DNA from: Turritopsis dohrnii
Lineage: Eukaryota; Cnidaria; Hydrozoa; Anthoathecata; Oceaniidae
Assembly (NCBI GenBank): GCA_027922465.2
Contig: BQMF02000260.1
Coordinates: 310,001 to 374,000, forward strand
Reading direction: 5' to 3'
DNA length: 64,000 bases
In this document: piece by piece, positions 20,609-33,500 of the stretch
How the letters are laid out: each line of letters opens with the position of its first letter
Numbering within the stretch: position 1 is the first letter of the stretch
Notes under the pieces: generated by a model
The model's database searches: none
What the model saw: the letters and a program-made list of their open reading frames with translations, nothing else
What the model was told of the DNA's origin: nothing
Position numbers and translations under genes: made by a program

Positions 20609-23600
20609 ATGGAGAAACAAATTCAATACAGACTTGGAGTAAAACAAAAACTGTCATATGGTGTTGGTCATATTTTAAATGATTTATGTGCATCCATGTG
20701 GTTTTCGTATATGCTTCTGTATATGCATAAAGTTGCAAGTTTTGGTAATGTGAATGCTGGTATTTTGATATTAGTCGGGCAAATTGCTGATGCATTGTCT
20801 ACTCCTTTGGTTGGGTATGAATCTGACAAGACAAATAATGTTAGATATGGCCGTCGAAAAATATGGCATTTGGTGGGAGTTTGCTGTGTTGCTGCAAGTT
20901 TTCCTTTCATTTTCAACCTATGTATTGGTTGTGAACATTCATCACAATTTTCACGAATGATTTATTATATTCCCTTCATTGTCATCTTTCAATTTGGCTG
21001 GGCTGCCACTCAAATATCGCATTTATCTCTAATTCCAGAGTTAGCAGTTTGTAAGAAAGGCAAAGTGGAACTTAACACAATTAGGTAGGACCTAAGTATG
21101 TAGTCCTTTCTTCCTATAAATGGAAGAACAAAAGCAAACTTTGAAAATGCGTATAATATGGTGTTTTGTTTTAGGTGTTTCTTCACCATTTTAGCAAATT
21201 TGTTAGTGTTTGCTGTCTGTTTTATTTTATTTGAATTACCCGAAAGTGGAAAGTCTTCTAATGAAATGGATAACAACATTACAAGCCGTGATGCACGTAA
21301 ATTTCAAGTAAGTTCATTCGGTATGAATCTGGATTGCGATGTTAACTTTGTGAAGTTTTTAATTTTTTTTTTTTTTAGTATCTGTCCCTATGTGTTGTAG
21401 GCGTTGGGTTGTTTTTTATGGTTATTTTTCATTTCTTTGTAAAAGAAGTGCAAAACCATGGATGCGGAAAAAGCATCCCAATCGTTGTTAATGGCAAGAA
21501 TACTTATGTGGTCCAGAAAACAGTCACAGGCTGGTTGAAAACACTGACCTTTTATCAGGTTAGCGGTATTATGGCAAGGTTAAATTGCAGTTTGTATTTT
21601 GTATACAATCTTTATTACTTCAGTTTTTGTAAGTAAATACTATGAAAATTCAATTTGCCCAAAATAAAAATTTTTTTTGAATGAATCGTAGAACTCATGA
21701 CTTCAATGGATGTATAGTGTATTATGCGTTCGATATTATCATAACCTTATAGTTTTTGTTGATACAATAGATTGGTTTCATGTACATGATGACACGATTG
21801 ATTGTTAATGTACCACAAGTTTATATTTCATACTTTGTTTTGGAAACTCTCAAAATGGACAAAGTATGTATTGTCTCATAACATCATTATTGTCAGTTTT
21901 CTCCACAGAATAAAGAATGGGGAGCGTGAAGATGATTAACCAACTGCGACAAACAGAAAATGTTGAGTGAGGCTTTTTTAAGATTTAAATGTTGTTCTCG
22001 AGTTTCAACTTGACTTTTGCTAAACAAAAGAATAAGGTGAGACATACATACATTACGTGCACAAAGAATATGTTCACTAAAAACAGAATCTCATTTCTTA
22101 GACCCAACAATTTTCTTTCTATACCAAATATTTACTGTTAAGCTGTCTGTTTTTTCTCTCTCAAAAAGCATCTTCGACAATCTTTTATTACATTTCACTT
22201 TTCTTTTCTTTGTCTCCCATTTTGAAATTCTATAATAAACGTCCTATATTTGACAGTGATTTTCAACAGTTTTTTGAACCATCACTTACTGGAATGATAC
22301 TTAGTGCTTCTCAGAAAAGATTTCTTTGAGCTATGAGCATTTGCCATATATATATAATATATAATAAAGTAAATAATATAAATAAAATAAAATAAATAAA
22401 ACATATATGTATTATTTTGATTGCTGTTTATAAATTTTAGAGTTCTATTGCAATTGCACCAGGTGCTATTTATGTTGGAGGAATTTTAGCAACACTCATT
22501 GCAAAACGATTGAATGCTAAACTGGGTTTGAAGGTATTATCTTATTTTCTATTTTAATTGATTAATGTGTTTTTTTTATCTATTAGTGTACCACTATTTG
22601 AAATAAGGACCAAGTCGAAACATCTACTTTTGATCATTATGAAAGATTAATTTGAGTGTTTGAAAAATCGATAGAAATGAAAAAGATCCCATATTTTATT
22701 CTCTCTTTTTGTGATACAGAAATCAAAGGAATCAAGTTGTTTCATAGAAACTTTGGTGTTATCATAATGATAGGCTAGAGTGGAGCTGAACCAGAAGCTT
22801 TGCGGTTTTGTTTGCGATCGTCTCACTACTCCAATGTGCTTTAAAACTAATGTCTTAGCCCATTAGGACACGATGACTGGCTGCCTATTGACGTCCAGGC
22901 ACGTTAGAGCAATGCTATACATATCTCTGGCAGCCATTTAATAATCATAAGTTGGTGGACTAAATAGTCTGCCATTATGTTTGGAAATTCAGAGATTAAA
23001 AACAGACAGTTACTCACTTACTAATAGTATAACACAGTGAAAATAGAAAAGTAACACATCATTTCCTACGCAGTTTTATGATTGTGTCTTCTTTGTTTTA
23101 GTGGACATTTTTCTTCGGCTTGTGTCTTGTATTAGGGGCAAGGTCGGTTAATTTCTTCATTTTCATATTCACATTTTTTACGACCCTACAATGCCTTCAA
23201 TGACATGAATTTACGACCCTAAGTGCCTTCAATTGCATGATTACGAATACTTGTATCCAATTATAATTGATTGCAGGAGATTTCTTGTTTTCAGATGGTT
23301 GCTTGGAGATTTCGAGTGTTCCCTGGATGATAAAACATAACTTACAAAATACTTTTATAGTCTTCATCTATGTTGTAATGATTTATTTGCAGTAAGCTGA
23401 AATCAAGGAAATCAAACGAGTTTTGATCTTCCAGAGGTTCTTTTATCCTATTTTAGCACATGGTTCTATTTCATACGACAAATCAAGCACCAATCGTATA
23501 AGCAGGAAGCTTATGGAAGCGCTGGGATACTTGGACTTGGCAGTTCCACACTACTTATCACTTCTTTAGCTATGATATCTGAAATGATTGGAAGTAATAC

Positions 23601-24955
23601 TGTGAGTTCCATAGATAACCTTTAGATAGTCGATTTCAAACATGTTTCATTCTTCTGCACATGTTTTGCAACTTTACGTTGCTATAGGATACAAGTGCGT
23701 TTGTTTATGGATCAATGAGTTTCCTGGATAAACTTTCAAATGGTGCAGCCATTATGATTATTCAGGCAGCCCACCCTTGCAAGAACTCTGTGTAAGCATT
23801 CTTATTATTGATTACATTTAGACTAAATATAAACGCAATACGAAATCGACGAGAAAAAGTCAACTTAAAAAATGCATAAGTGACAATTTCGCGCTGCGAA
23901 GTGAACTGTAGATGAAAAGATTCAGGTTTAAATTTAATATGAGCAAAAGTAATTCCGGAGCTGAAAAATTGTCACCCAGAGAGCAAAAAAATTATTTTTC
24001 CGGAATTTATTTTTTCGAAAATAAAACAAGGTAAGTGACGTTCTAGACTTCACAGGAAGACCAGCAAGGTAAAGCTCACATTTTCCCGTGACATCGGAAA
24101 AGTACATTATCACTTTTGGTTGTCAATATCTTTTTTGGTTTTGTTGTTTGTTGTGTTTTTTTACGTCCTCGATATACATTTTTAACTCACTGTAACATAT
24201 GAGATATGTGACGCTTTTTTTCTAAGACATTTTGTCACCGTGTTGGTGATCCAAAGACTGTGAAATAGATGGTCCTTTGAAATTCACAGCAATAATTAGA
24301 TTATAATTCAGAATTGTTGATTCTTAAACTTTCGAATTGAGCTTTGGCAATGCATTTTCCAACAAGTAGGCTCATCGATATCTCAAAACGTTCCCCATCT
24401 ATCGTTGTACACTATTATATAGGATGGTTCTACTCTTCTTATATGCTTTTGGACTTTTCGGTCTTTGTTTTATTTTTGCAATGAAACAAACTTAGTTGAT
24501 TGATTGCTTTTCTCTGTTGTCTAGGGTTTGTTGTGAAGCTTGTCAAAGGTACTATGGGTTAGTCATAGTGTTCATACCTGGAGTTGCTGCGGCTTTAGCT
24601 TTCTTTGCGTTGATTAGCCTCGGTAAAAAACACATCAACAGCTCGATCAAAGGTGAAAATCCATTTTTTGTTGTTGTTGTAGAGATGCAGAGTATTTTGA
24701 TGAATATATATATCTGATTTGAAGTATGTTACTTCTGTTTCTCTAGAGTCGAAAGATTTTGACAACGTCAGCACCGGCTCAAGTGTGATAAATGCCGACG
24801 TACATAAAGATGTCGGATATAACTACGGCTCTTTTTCGTCGACTTTATGTCTTCTTCCTCTACTAAACAGTTCTCACTACCCATGTAACATAAAACTGTA
24901 TACACATGCCAGACACACCTTTACAAACTGTCCTTGTCAACAGCACTTACATTAG
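20609..24955 (+). CDS. MFSD12-like major facilitator transporter, copy A
   Basis: Ten exons join in phase: 20609-21084, 21175-21307, 21379-21558, 21771-21863, 22441-22533, 23102-23142, 23457-23601, 23688-23791, 24525-24652, 24747-24955 (533 residues). ATG 20609 is chosen because an in-frame TAA lies at 20570 and only GTG codons intervene. The protein matches MFSD12 through [77 protein letters not shown] and HPCKNS, with multiple hydrophobic helices. Vertebrate MFSD12 (about 480 residues) imports cysteine into lysosomes and melanosomes; the role here is inferred. A probable 5' UTR splice acceptor (TTTAATTTCAG) ends near 20549. Compared with copy B, loop exon 3 is three codons shorter and the C-terminus is 29 codons longer, with unrelated sequence after SFSSTL, where the duplication ends. 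Confidence 0.9.
22766..23022 (+). mobile_element. SINE family S1, in intron 5 of MFSD12 copy A (head lost)
   Basis: The body phrases CCAATGTGCTTTAAAAC, TTAGCCCATTAGGACACGAT, AATGCTATACATATCTCTGG and the TTAC-type tail match the element at 15552. The A/B-box head is not recognisable here but is retained in the orthologous insertion of copy B (40626-40921). Confidence 0.7.
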
Positions 24956-25782
24956 GAAAGAACATTTTTGGCAGAAAAAGTTTTGGTGGAAATACTTTTG
25001 GCACACAAATGTTTGGGCGTTTTTTGGATTTTGTACGGTAAAACTTTCAGACAACCTTGCATTTTATATATATATCTTTTTTAAATCCGTATAATAGTGA
25101 GCTTAATTGTGCAAGAAGTGCTCCTTTTCCTGAATTTCCTCATAATTACCTCAGGTAAAGCAAAAATGGTGAGTACTGAGAAAAGTTATGATATTACTTT
25201 TGTCTATTATGTGTGTTTTAGGGTCTCACAAAATAAGTTTTATATTACCAAATAAAATAGAAATAAGAATAAGGCCATGTAACTTGGGTATTATTCCTAA
25301 AATTTCTAGGTATCCCTGAAAGCTGGTTCTTGTGCAAGGAAGACCATAGCAGACAGTAAAAGTTTTGTATTTATTTCAGTGTTTTTTTCAGGGGAAATCG
25401 GTAGCAAAAACTCAATCTTGAATTCAGTTTTTAAACTCAATTTTGAATAAAAGCAAAACAAAAAAAAAACCAAAAAAACCCAAAAAAACTGTCAAATACG
25501 CATTAATTGACTCCATGACAGTCAGTCAGTAGTTGAGTGTTCTTTTTGTTCAAAAACTCTCTGTCTTTACGCATCGATGCAGCTGTTTTTCCTTTTGATT
25601 TTTTAACGACGTAACAGCTTTGTTTTGCAGTCAGGGGGTAATACAGGATTTGAATGTCCTTTACATGTGCTGGCACAGAGAGGCGACTCCTTCTTTACCG
25701 CCTAGCTCCTCCTCTTCCATTTTTATTTCGTTTTCGATTGCGGTTGTTAAATTGCAGAACGATAATTGAATAGTGTGAAATG
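24956..25782. other. 3' flank of MFSD12 copy A
   Basis: No gene was seen. AATAAA at about 25249 is a candidate poly(A) signal for the copy A transcript, roughly 295 bases after the stop. A-rich runs occur at 25450-25490. Confidence 0.35.
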
Positions 25783-25826
25783 TATTACTATTATTGAGCG
25801 CAGACTGTCTGTTGTGTATTTCTAGG
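25783..25826 (+). repeat. GAGCGCAGACTGTCTGTTGTG repeat unit, copy 1
   Basis: About 40 bp ending GAGCGCAGACTGTCTG...GTGTATTTCTAG recurs at 27789-27830. One copy borders the left side of the TIR element at 25849, the other borders the right side of the nested element at 26885-27790. Confidence 0.6.
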
Positions 25827-25848
25827 TCTTTTGGTGTATTTGCCAATA

Positions 25849-26675
25849 TACAGTGTCCCAGAGAATTTCGGTCTGAGATTTTAACAGCTCATAACTTTTC
25901 ACACATATATCAGATTTCAGCAATTCTTACACCATTCGATAGGATTTTATTCATAGATTTTAAAAATATACATTTGGTTCTCCAAAACCTTTTAGTTTGG
26001 AAACAATTAACGATTTTACCATGAAAAAGTCCAATTATCTTCTTAATGGTTAATTAACACATCTTTCAATAACAGCTATCAAAGGTCATTATAAAAAATA
26101 ATAACAAGTCAAGTGACTGTAAAACACAAGAGTCATTAATAAAAAAATTTTTAACATGTCCCCCGTTTCTCTTGACACAGCGATTTGTTCTTGCTATCAT
26201 AGAGAGTGGCGAATTAAATTTTGATTTTGTCTAAGATTATTTGCTGCGTCAACAATTTTACTTCTTTACTCTGATAGACTCTGGATCTCAGTGGAGAAAA
26301 GTTTTTGTAGCAACTAAAGAATCCTCATATGATGTCAAAAACATTTTGTAGAAGCCCCCGTCTCACAATTTTTAACTTTGTGATGAGATTATAATTTTAG
26401 TGTGTTCAATAACACCACGACATGTTCTTAATAAACAAAAGAATAATTGCACGTGAAAAATTACTTTTATTAACCATTAAGAAGTTAATGACCGTGACAG
26501 TTTAAAGAAATCCTTTTTACTGCAAAGGTGTTGGACTAAATTATTTAAAGTATAGGTTTCTAAAATCCTTGAAAGAAATGCTATCGAATGATGTAAAAAT
26601 CTCTAAAATCTGATATATGTGTGAAAAGTTATAGCTTGCTAAAATCTCAGACCGAATTTCTCTGGGACACACAGT
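25849..26675. mobile_element. Tc1/mariner-like non-autonomous TIR element, about 827 bp
   Basis: The left end TACAGTGTCCCAGAGAATTT is inverted at the right end (AAATTTCTCTGGGACACACAGTA-like). The inverted match continues through CGGTCTGAGATTTTA and the CACACATATATCAGATTT block. TA borders and the CAGTG terminus fit Tc1/mariner. No transposase frame is inside. Interior segments resemble the element at 13168-13961. Confidence 0.75.
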
Positions 26676-26780
26676 AGAGCTTGTCTCGAGAGACTTCTTT
26701 TGTTACACATAGGTGATGATTTTTTTTCTTTCTTTTTATGTATTGGTGCGAATCGCAACTTAAATCACGTGCGAAGATAG

Positions 26781-27988
26781 TTAAGCCTGGTTCAGACCTG
26801 ACGATTACAACGAATAAAAAAATTATCAATCGTCGTAATCGCCAATCGCCAGGTCTGAACACTCTCAAGTATCTCAAAATACTGTACAGTGTGTTTCATA
26901 ATGTTGGAAACGAAAATTCTAAAGCTGTTTCTTTAAATGAAGTTGACTTTAGTTGACTTTAATTAGCAATATTTTTTATATTAGCTATTGTAAGTTGTCA
27001 ACTCAAAATAAATTAACGAAAAAAAAAAAAAAAAAAATACACCGAATTTCAAAATAATTTTTACAAGTTCTTTCGGATAGTATGTTTTTGTGAAAAATGA
27101 TAAAATAAGGAAAAGTCTTGGAAAAATGTAATTAAATTTTTAATCACATGGTTGCGTGAAATTTGATTGACGTCGTCAATGGCGTTATTTTGAAATTTCC
27201 CGCTGTTTTGTAATTTCCCGCTGATAATTTGTAATTTCCCGTGTTTTCTTTTTTCAACATTCGAATAGCCGATCGCACATGAAATTGACAACTTTCGAAT
27301 GTTTTGATTTACGCTTTCATTTGTTTCTTTTACAAAAGGAAGATATGTTGATGTTATTCTTGAATTAATTTTGTGATTTTTACTTCATTTGCCACCACCT
27401 TGGGTCCTTGTCACCATGTGATTAACCAGTAATCACATGTTTAGTTTCGTGAAATTTTGGATAAATTACCCTCGTTCATTTTTTGAAATTTTGAAATCTC
27501 GGTCGATTAACACGTAGTTTAATTATATCGTGCTTATTGTTTCAAAGCACTGAATCCATTCAAACTTTTTATTAATTTTATGTTTGCGCTGAGACCCCCA
27601 AATTGATATTTTTCCAAGACATTTTCCTTACTTTTTCAAAAACCCCTTTTTCATTTTTCACAAAAATATACTAGCGGAAAGAACTTGAAAATGGCTTTCC
27701 ATGCATGTGAAAGTTATTTTGAAATTCGGTATATTCATTTAAAGAAACAGCTTTAAAATTTCCGTTTCCAACATTATGAAACACGTTGTATTTCTATTAA
27801 TGAGCGCAGACTGTCTGTTGTGTATTTTTAATTGGATAGTATGTTTTTGTGAAAAATGAAAAAGTGGTTTTTGAAAAAACAAGGAAAATGTCTTGGAAAA
27901 ATGTAATTGATGATGATGATTACACGACCATTGCACTAAATTGTAATCGGCGTAATCATCGTAGTCGTCAGGTCTGAATCAGGCTTAA
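26781..27988. mobile_element. TTAA-bounded TIR element carrying a nested insertion
   Basis: TTAA at 26781-26784 and 27985-27988 bracket inverted ends GCCTGGTTCAGACCTGACGA and TCGTCAGGTCTGAATCAGGC. A second inverted block (AATCGTCGTAATCG / TAATCGGCGTAATCATCG) follows. The borders suggest a piggyBac/Kolobok-type duplication. Most of its length is another TIR element at 26885-27790, so the outer element is only about 300 bp of its own sequence. Confidence 0.75.
26885..27790. mobile_element. Nested Tc1/mariner-like TIR element, about 906 bp
   Basis: Left end TACAGTGTGTTTCATAATGT and right end ACATTATGAAACACGTTGTA are inverted. The match extends through GGAAACGxAAATTxTAAAGC and TTTCTTTAAATGAA (over 50 bp). 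TA borders. It contains further inverted and direct internal copies of a GGATAGTATGTTTTTGTGAA phrase (27073 direct, about 27640-27670 reverse) which also lies outside it at 27836. A detached right end of the same family is at 61128-61205. Confidence 0.75.
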
Positions 27989-28435
27989 CGCTTCCACTAC
28001 TCTTCAAGATACAGAAGTGAATAAGTCGCATGTCTTTTATTTAAAAATGTTTATGAATGCTATAAACTTGTTTACTTCTTCACGGTATATAATTTAAAGC
28101 TCTCGGCTAGAGAGTCATCTAGAAAACGATCATTGTTATCAACGCACTGGATATAATCAAAGAGACTTTACTAATAAATATTTCAGCCATGCAGTCAAGG
28201 AAGTTAAAATCCTAGAATAAAGCCTGTATTTGTATTTTGAATTGTAGTGCATTCTGATACAATGACCTTCGTTTCAAAGAAATCGTATTAAAGGCTGAAT
28301 GAACGATAATTTTTTCTGAAATTAAAGAACTTATTTTCAAGAAAGGCATGAAAAAAATAAAATGTGTTCATATGAGAAGCCTTGCTGAGGTCTCGCTTGT
28401 TTTTATGGAGATCTCGGCTACGCAGGATGAAAATT

Positions 28436-28910
28436 GTATACACGTTTTTTTTTTATAAGAAAGTCACTTTTTGGCCCGAGCCTCGATTTTCTTAAGGTTT
28501 TTGACCAAATGAGGCTGAGATTTTCTTAATGTTTTCTTAACTTTTCCACTCTGAATTTCCTTTTGTTAAGACTTTGCTTTAATCATAAGCAGTAGAAACA
28601 TCAATTTTGGAGAAAAAAATCACTTTTTCCTCCAAATAGCAATACGATTTTCTGCGGAATTCTTTTCAGTTTTGCTGTTTTATGAAACTTATGTTACTTT
28701 AGATTATATCCATTAGAATGACGTCAAAATGCCAAAGTTAACCGTTTTTTCCCTACCGAAACTCAATACGACCTAAAAGCTGATGTTTAAAAAAATGTGA
28801 TTTCTGGAAAACTGAGGCTCGGCATTTTCTTAAGATTTTCTTAAGGTTTTGAGGTTTTTGAGCCTCATTTTCTTATAAAAATTTTTCTTATAAAAAAAAA
28901 AACGTGTATA
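28436..28910. mobile_element. Inverted-repeat element, about 475 bp
   Basis: The ends TATACACG-T(n)-ATAAGAAA and TTTCTTATA-A(n)-CGTGTATA are inverted over about 25 bp. An inner inverted pair, CCGAGCCTCGATTTTCTTAA / TTTTCTTAAG...GAGGCTCGG, extends the stem. The interior is non-coding. A related phrase (GCCTGAATTTTCTTATAAAA with CGAGCCTCAG) occurs at about 36543-36600. Confidence 0.6.
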
Positions 28911-29625
28911 TAAACAATCCAACCCCGCGTAATATGATTGTTATACTAGTCTCCTTTCTTTGTCTTGTTTTTTAATAAACTCAGTTCATTTGTATACTGG
29001 TATTTCCGCAGAATACATTCTTACTTACTCTCTTACGTTGCGCTCGCGTGGTTTATTTGTCATATTGAAGGGTTTCATATTTATTAACAACCATATATAT
29101 TAAGCGACTATGTACAAGAGAACATGGAGGAAAATTACCATGAGCATCCAACATTATTTTATGCTTTTTCTAAAATCGTAAAAATAATTTATGTAATTAA
29201 GCGAAATACAGTACCAGCAGATTCATTAGTCGGCTATGTGTAGAAAATGTCAGGGTGTAATAGAACAGGCACACCAAAAGGAGTTTTGATAAAAAAAAAG
29301 ATAATTACTAAGAACTAAAGTGAAGTCATAGGTGAAACAATAAAATGCATGAAAACGAGATTGGATGTATTTATCATGTCCAAACGAGGTACGTAAAGAG
29401 AAATTTGGGAGTGGTGTATCAACGAAACATCAAATACGTAGTTTAATACAATTGTGAAAACAACTTCCATGTTGCCTCGCTTGGTTCTCGCTTAACAAAC
29501 CTCCTGAAATTACTCGTAAAGGGTGAACCTGACTAATCAAGCCCATGAACTATGATCATTTGACTCGTGTTATTATCAGTTCATCAAATTCACTCACCAA
29601 CAAATCGGAAAAAATCAGCTTGCTG

Positions 29626-29728
29626 TTATTGAAAACCACTGCGAAGGAGTGTATTTCTATAAAAATAACACTATTTCAATAAACTGCTCTCCATCTTAAT
29701 GAGTTCTTGAAGATTTTGCCCACTGGGT
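29626..29728. mobile_element. Foldback MITE family F, copy e
   Basis: The arms CACTGCGAAGGAGTG and ACTGCTCTCCATCTTAATGA and the end AGATTTTGCCCACTGGG match the family; the left terminus is worn. Confidence 0.55.
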
Positions 29729-30169
29729 CCAATAGATTGAAAAGTTTCATTTAACTCTTCATCGTAAAAACAACAAGAAAGACTTTGATTATGTTTCAGA
29801 ACGAAATGTATTAATGAAAAAAAAATAAGAATAAAAAAACATGTGAACATACAGAATTTACCAAAATAACACAACACCAAAACACATTATACACTTCGAG
29901 AATCGACAGTTTTCTGAAGGCAACAAAAAAACAAAAAAAAACTGTTCAATTATAAGCGCGTTCAGCCTGTTCGCTTGATCACCGTGTGTGAACAAATTAA
30001 AAATTTTGGTTGAAAATAAAATACGGTTATTGACAGGCTTGTTCATATGGTGTAACTTCCTTTGAACGGAAAACTTTTCAACTTTAGTATGATTGTGACT
30101 GTTTGGAGAATCGCAATAAATCGCAATAAATTACATGAAAACAAAAAATGACCTAGATCGTGCCCGCCA

Positions 30170-30290
30170 CGAGGATAATTTCGTCGAGGAGGAATATTTG
30201 CTTCGCGACGAAAGTTTTCCCCGACGAAAAATTTTCCCCGACGTAAATTTTCCCTCGCCGAAATTATTCCCGATAAGGTAATTTCCTCTG
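30170..30290. repeat. TTTTCCCCGACGAAAA irregular tandem repeats
   Basis: Four to five variants of a 16-17 bp unit (CGACGAAAGTTTTCCC, CGACGAAAAATTTTCCC, CGACGTAAATTTTCCC, CGCCGAAATTATTCCC) follow one another. Alternate units form small inverted repeats. No coding meaning was found. Confidence 0.5.
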
Positions 30291-30510
30291 GAAGTGACAG
30301 CCATTTATTTGTTATCAGAAGAATTTTGAAGTTATTTCGTGCATGCATCGTTACGTATCCGTCAAGGTATTCTATGTCCATATGAACAGCCTCTAACTAA
30401 AAGCTTACGCCAAGCAATTTGTTTACTTGTGACGTAATCAAATATGTGGAATACAAAATTTAAAAAATAAGGGTCAGTTTAAACTACCTTTCCAAAAGGT
30501 AAACCATTTG

Positions 30511-30516
30511 TTTATT
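30511..30516 (-). promoter_or_regulatory. Probable poly(A) signal of the PTTG1IP-like gene
   Basis: AATAAA on the minus strand lies about 83 bases downstream of the stop codon at 30599-30601. Confidence 0.5.
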
Positions 30517-30598
30517 ACATCTGTTTAAAAAATAAACAACCAAACAAAACAAATAAAACAATGGTACAAAAACAAACAAACAAAACAGAACGACAAAC

Positions 30599-33500
30599 TT
30601 ATATGAGTGGTTCCTCGTCGTCCGATTTCAGCAAACCATATTTCATTCTCAGCTCGTCTGTCCTCTTCTTTCGTTCCGCCTTCTTTTCGTCGTTTCTCAG
30701 TTGGCGATCTTTGGCTCGTTGAGTGATTCTTTCCTCTTCCTTCTTCCAGCTTTTATTTGACTGTCGACAACATTTGCAGTAGATGCAACAACCACAGCAC
30801 AACAGAATTAAGCCTGCCAGTGATGGCACCACAATTATCAAAACATAACCTATGACGGAGATTAGCATGTCAGGGCATTAGCTAGGCCTCACAGATAATG
30901 TATAATGCCATTTTCCCAATTAACCTAATCACATTCAATTTCCCAATAACGTCTAGATTATTTTGACTTAACTTTGGAAAATTGCCCATACGAATTTTTT
31001 ATTTAGCCCTATTTTCTTATGAAATTTTTATGAAAAATTAAGCATTTTGTTACTTGATGTCGTGAAATGTTTGTCCATGAAAACAAGGTTGGACATTGAA
31101 CCCTCAAAACAAGTTAAGTGGTCAAACTTAAATTGCTCCTCAATTAAAATTAAATGGAAGAGACAATAACGATTTTAAATGGGTAAACAAGGAAGTTGCA
31201 TTTATTTTCCGCCAGTAATCAGGAGATTACGAAACTTCATCAAAGGAGACACGAGAAAATCTTGTTTCATTTGTGACATTATTATCAGATTTTATTCCAA
31301 TACACTAATGCAGTTGGCAAAAGAGAGGTTTATTTTTTTATGTGTTACGTTTGCTCACATTCATCCTATTAGAAATTCTTGAGAGAGGTGAAAAGCCTTA
31401 TATATCTTCCTTTTAGAAATTCTTGACAGAGGTGAAAAGCCTTATATACTTGTTTTGTTATGTGTTATTAACCTGCATTATATCATAAATAACTGCTTAT
31501 AATACCAATCACAACTTCAAACAATAAAACATAAACCACATACCTGGCACAACACACTGTTTCACAAACCACTTATTACCGGAACAGCCGCGAGGAATAA
31601 TTTTTCCTTTGGGCCAACTCAAACATTTGTCTGATGGTCCACACCAGTAGCAACCACTTGCATCTGTACAATCTGAGCATTTATCATGAGCAGAGCAGTT
31701 CTGTTTTGGTGAGATTGGAGTTGTGGTTGTTTCTGTTATCGTGACACGAGTTTTGGTTGGATCCTTCGTGGTCTGCGAGGTAGTAGGCTAAAAAGAATAA
31801 CCATCAGTATAAACATTAACACAATAACTATTCTTACATGCAAGGACCGCGCACTTTAAAGGAACTCTAAAGTGGAAAAGTGGCACTAAATTACTATCAA
31901 AAAACTGAATGAAATCAATAGACTAACAAGATACTGAATCTTTTTACACAAGTAATCCGACTTTAACAGTCAACAGTAATAGTTGCACAATGACTGGTTT
32001 ATTACCTGATCAAAACACCTATTTTCGTCATTGACAACAGTTCAAAAATAAATTTACTTAAAATAATAAAAACCAGTGTTGTATTAATCAGGGTGTAATC
32101 TAGAATGGAAGGGCAGCGTCCGGTGGAAGGGCACATTATGAACATCCAAAGGGCACTTTTTTTTAGGAAAAGGGCAACCAGAGCTATATTTCGGTGGGTT
32201 AATCCTGTTAATAGCCGATTCTCTGTTTGTCTGTCTGTCACGCAAATTGGTAGAAATTATTTCTCTTCTTGTGTGCGACGTCAGTTATAAAGCTATGTAT
32301 TGAGACCTAAAACAAACGTGACGTTTAGGGGAAATTATATCGGTAACCAATAGGGAAACCTGACGTTTTTTGGGCTACGCGATACAGGCGATGGGGAGAC
32401 AAAAAAAATTTAGGCCTAATTATTTTGGGGGACAGGTCCGCAACGTCATCAAAATCTTTGATCGACGGTATCTCTTTAACGGTTGGTCGTAGCAAAATGA
32501 TCCCATACATTTTTTTATCAGTTTTTCGAGCTGTACAACATGGGTACACTTTCTGTTGTCAATTCCTTAATTTTATTATTATTGCATGACGTCAGTGTGA
32601 AGCCATTCCATTGAGGCCCAAATAGAACGTGACGTTTAGGGAAAGTTATCTCGGTAACCAATAGGGACAGACGTTTTTTGGGGCCCGCGATACAAGCGAT
32701 GGGGTAATGAAAAATTTGGGTCTCTAATTTTTTGGGGGTAGGGGTCTGTGATGTCATCAAAATTTTTAATCAACGATATCCATACATTTCAAATGTGCCT
32801 ATCTATACTAATCCGCAATCGTGCATCCCACTTTTATTTTAGAAAGTGTTGTTCTTTTTTACGGTCAAAATCTTCAAAACCGTGGTCATTTTTTCGTTAG
32901 ACCATTGATAATTGACGATCAGTATAATAGCACCCGGCAGACCGAACAGTATACCAGTCAGAATTGGAGTTTATTTTATAAATGACTTTTAAATGCTTAT
33001 ATCTGGTTGATTTCATGTAATACCTTAACTGAAAAACATCTTTAATTGTATTATCAAAATGATCAAGAGAGAATTATATATCTACCACCAATTCGGTAGT
33101 CAATGACTTGATCATTAATGTTGAAACATTAAGAAATAATTGAGGAAAGAACGTATTTATAAGAAATATACATCACTAAGACAGTTGTCTACTAATTTAT
33201 GTAACTTAAAGTGCTCATGGAATAAAATAAACTGGTTATAATGTAAAATACAAGTAATTGAAGGGAAGTGAAATACCGTCTATCGTCCTAACTTTGGACA
33301 TCCTTCCAAACTTCGGACACGCTAAATAAACAGACCTGTCTGGTAAACGAAATGTACATAACCAATCAACCCAAGTCACAATAAATACTAAAATATTAGA
33401 TAAAGCTGATAAAATAATGTGTTGAAACGCAAGTCAGCGTGAAGCGTAAAGAAGCGTGTAGAAAATAAGTGATTTGAAAATAACGATAAACGTCATCCTC

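Larger units (their letters stand above)
19675..24840 (+). repeat. Segmental duplication, copy A
   Basis: Homology with 36704-42096 begins at CACTCTGCAATGGATTTCAC (about 19679 here and 36708 there). It runs through 5' flank, all ten coding exons and most introns, and stops inside the last coding exon just after TCGTCGACTTTA. Orientation is direct; the offset is about 17 kb. Confidence 0.85.
28911..30598. other. Intergenic stretch
   Basis: Apart from a foldback MITE at 29626-29728 and irregular TTTTCCCCGACGAAAA-type direct repeats at 30170-30290, no gene or RNA was recognised. AATAAA on the minus strand at 30511-30516 is the probable poly(A) signal of the PTTG1IP-like gene. Confidence 0.4.
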
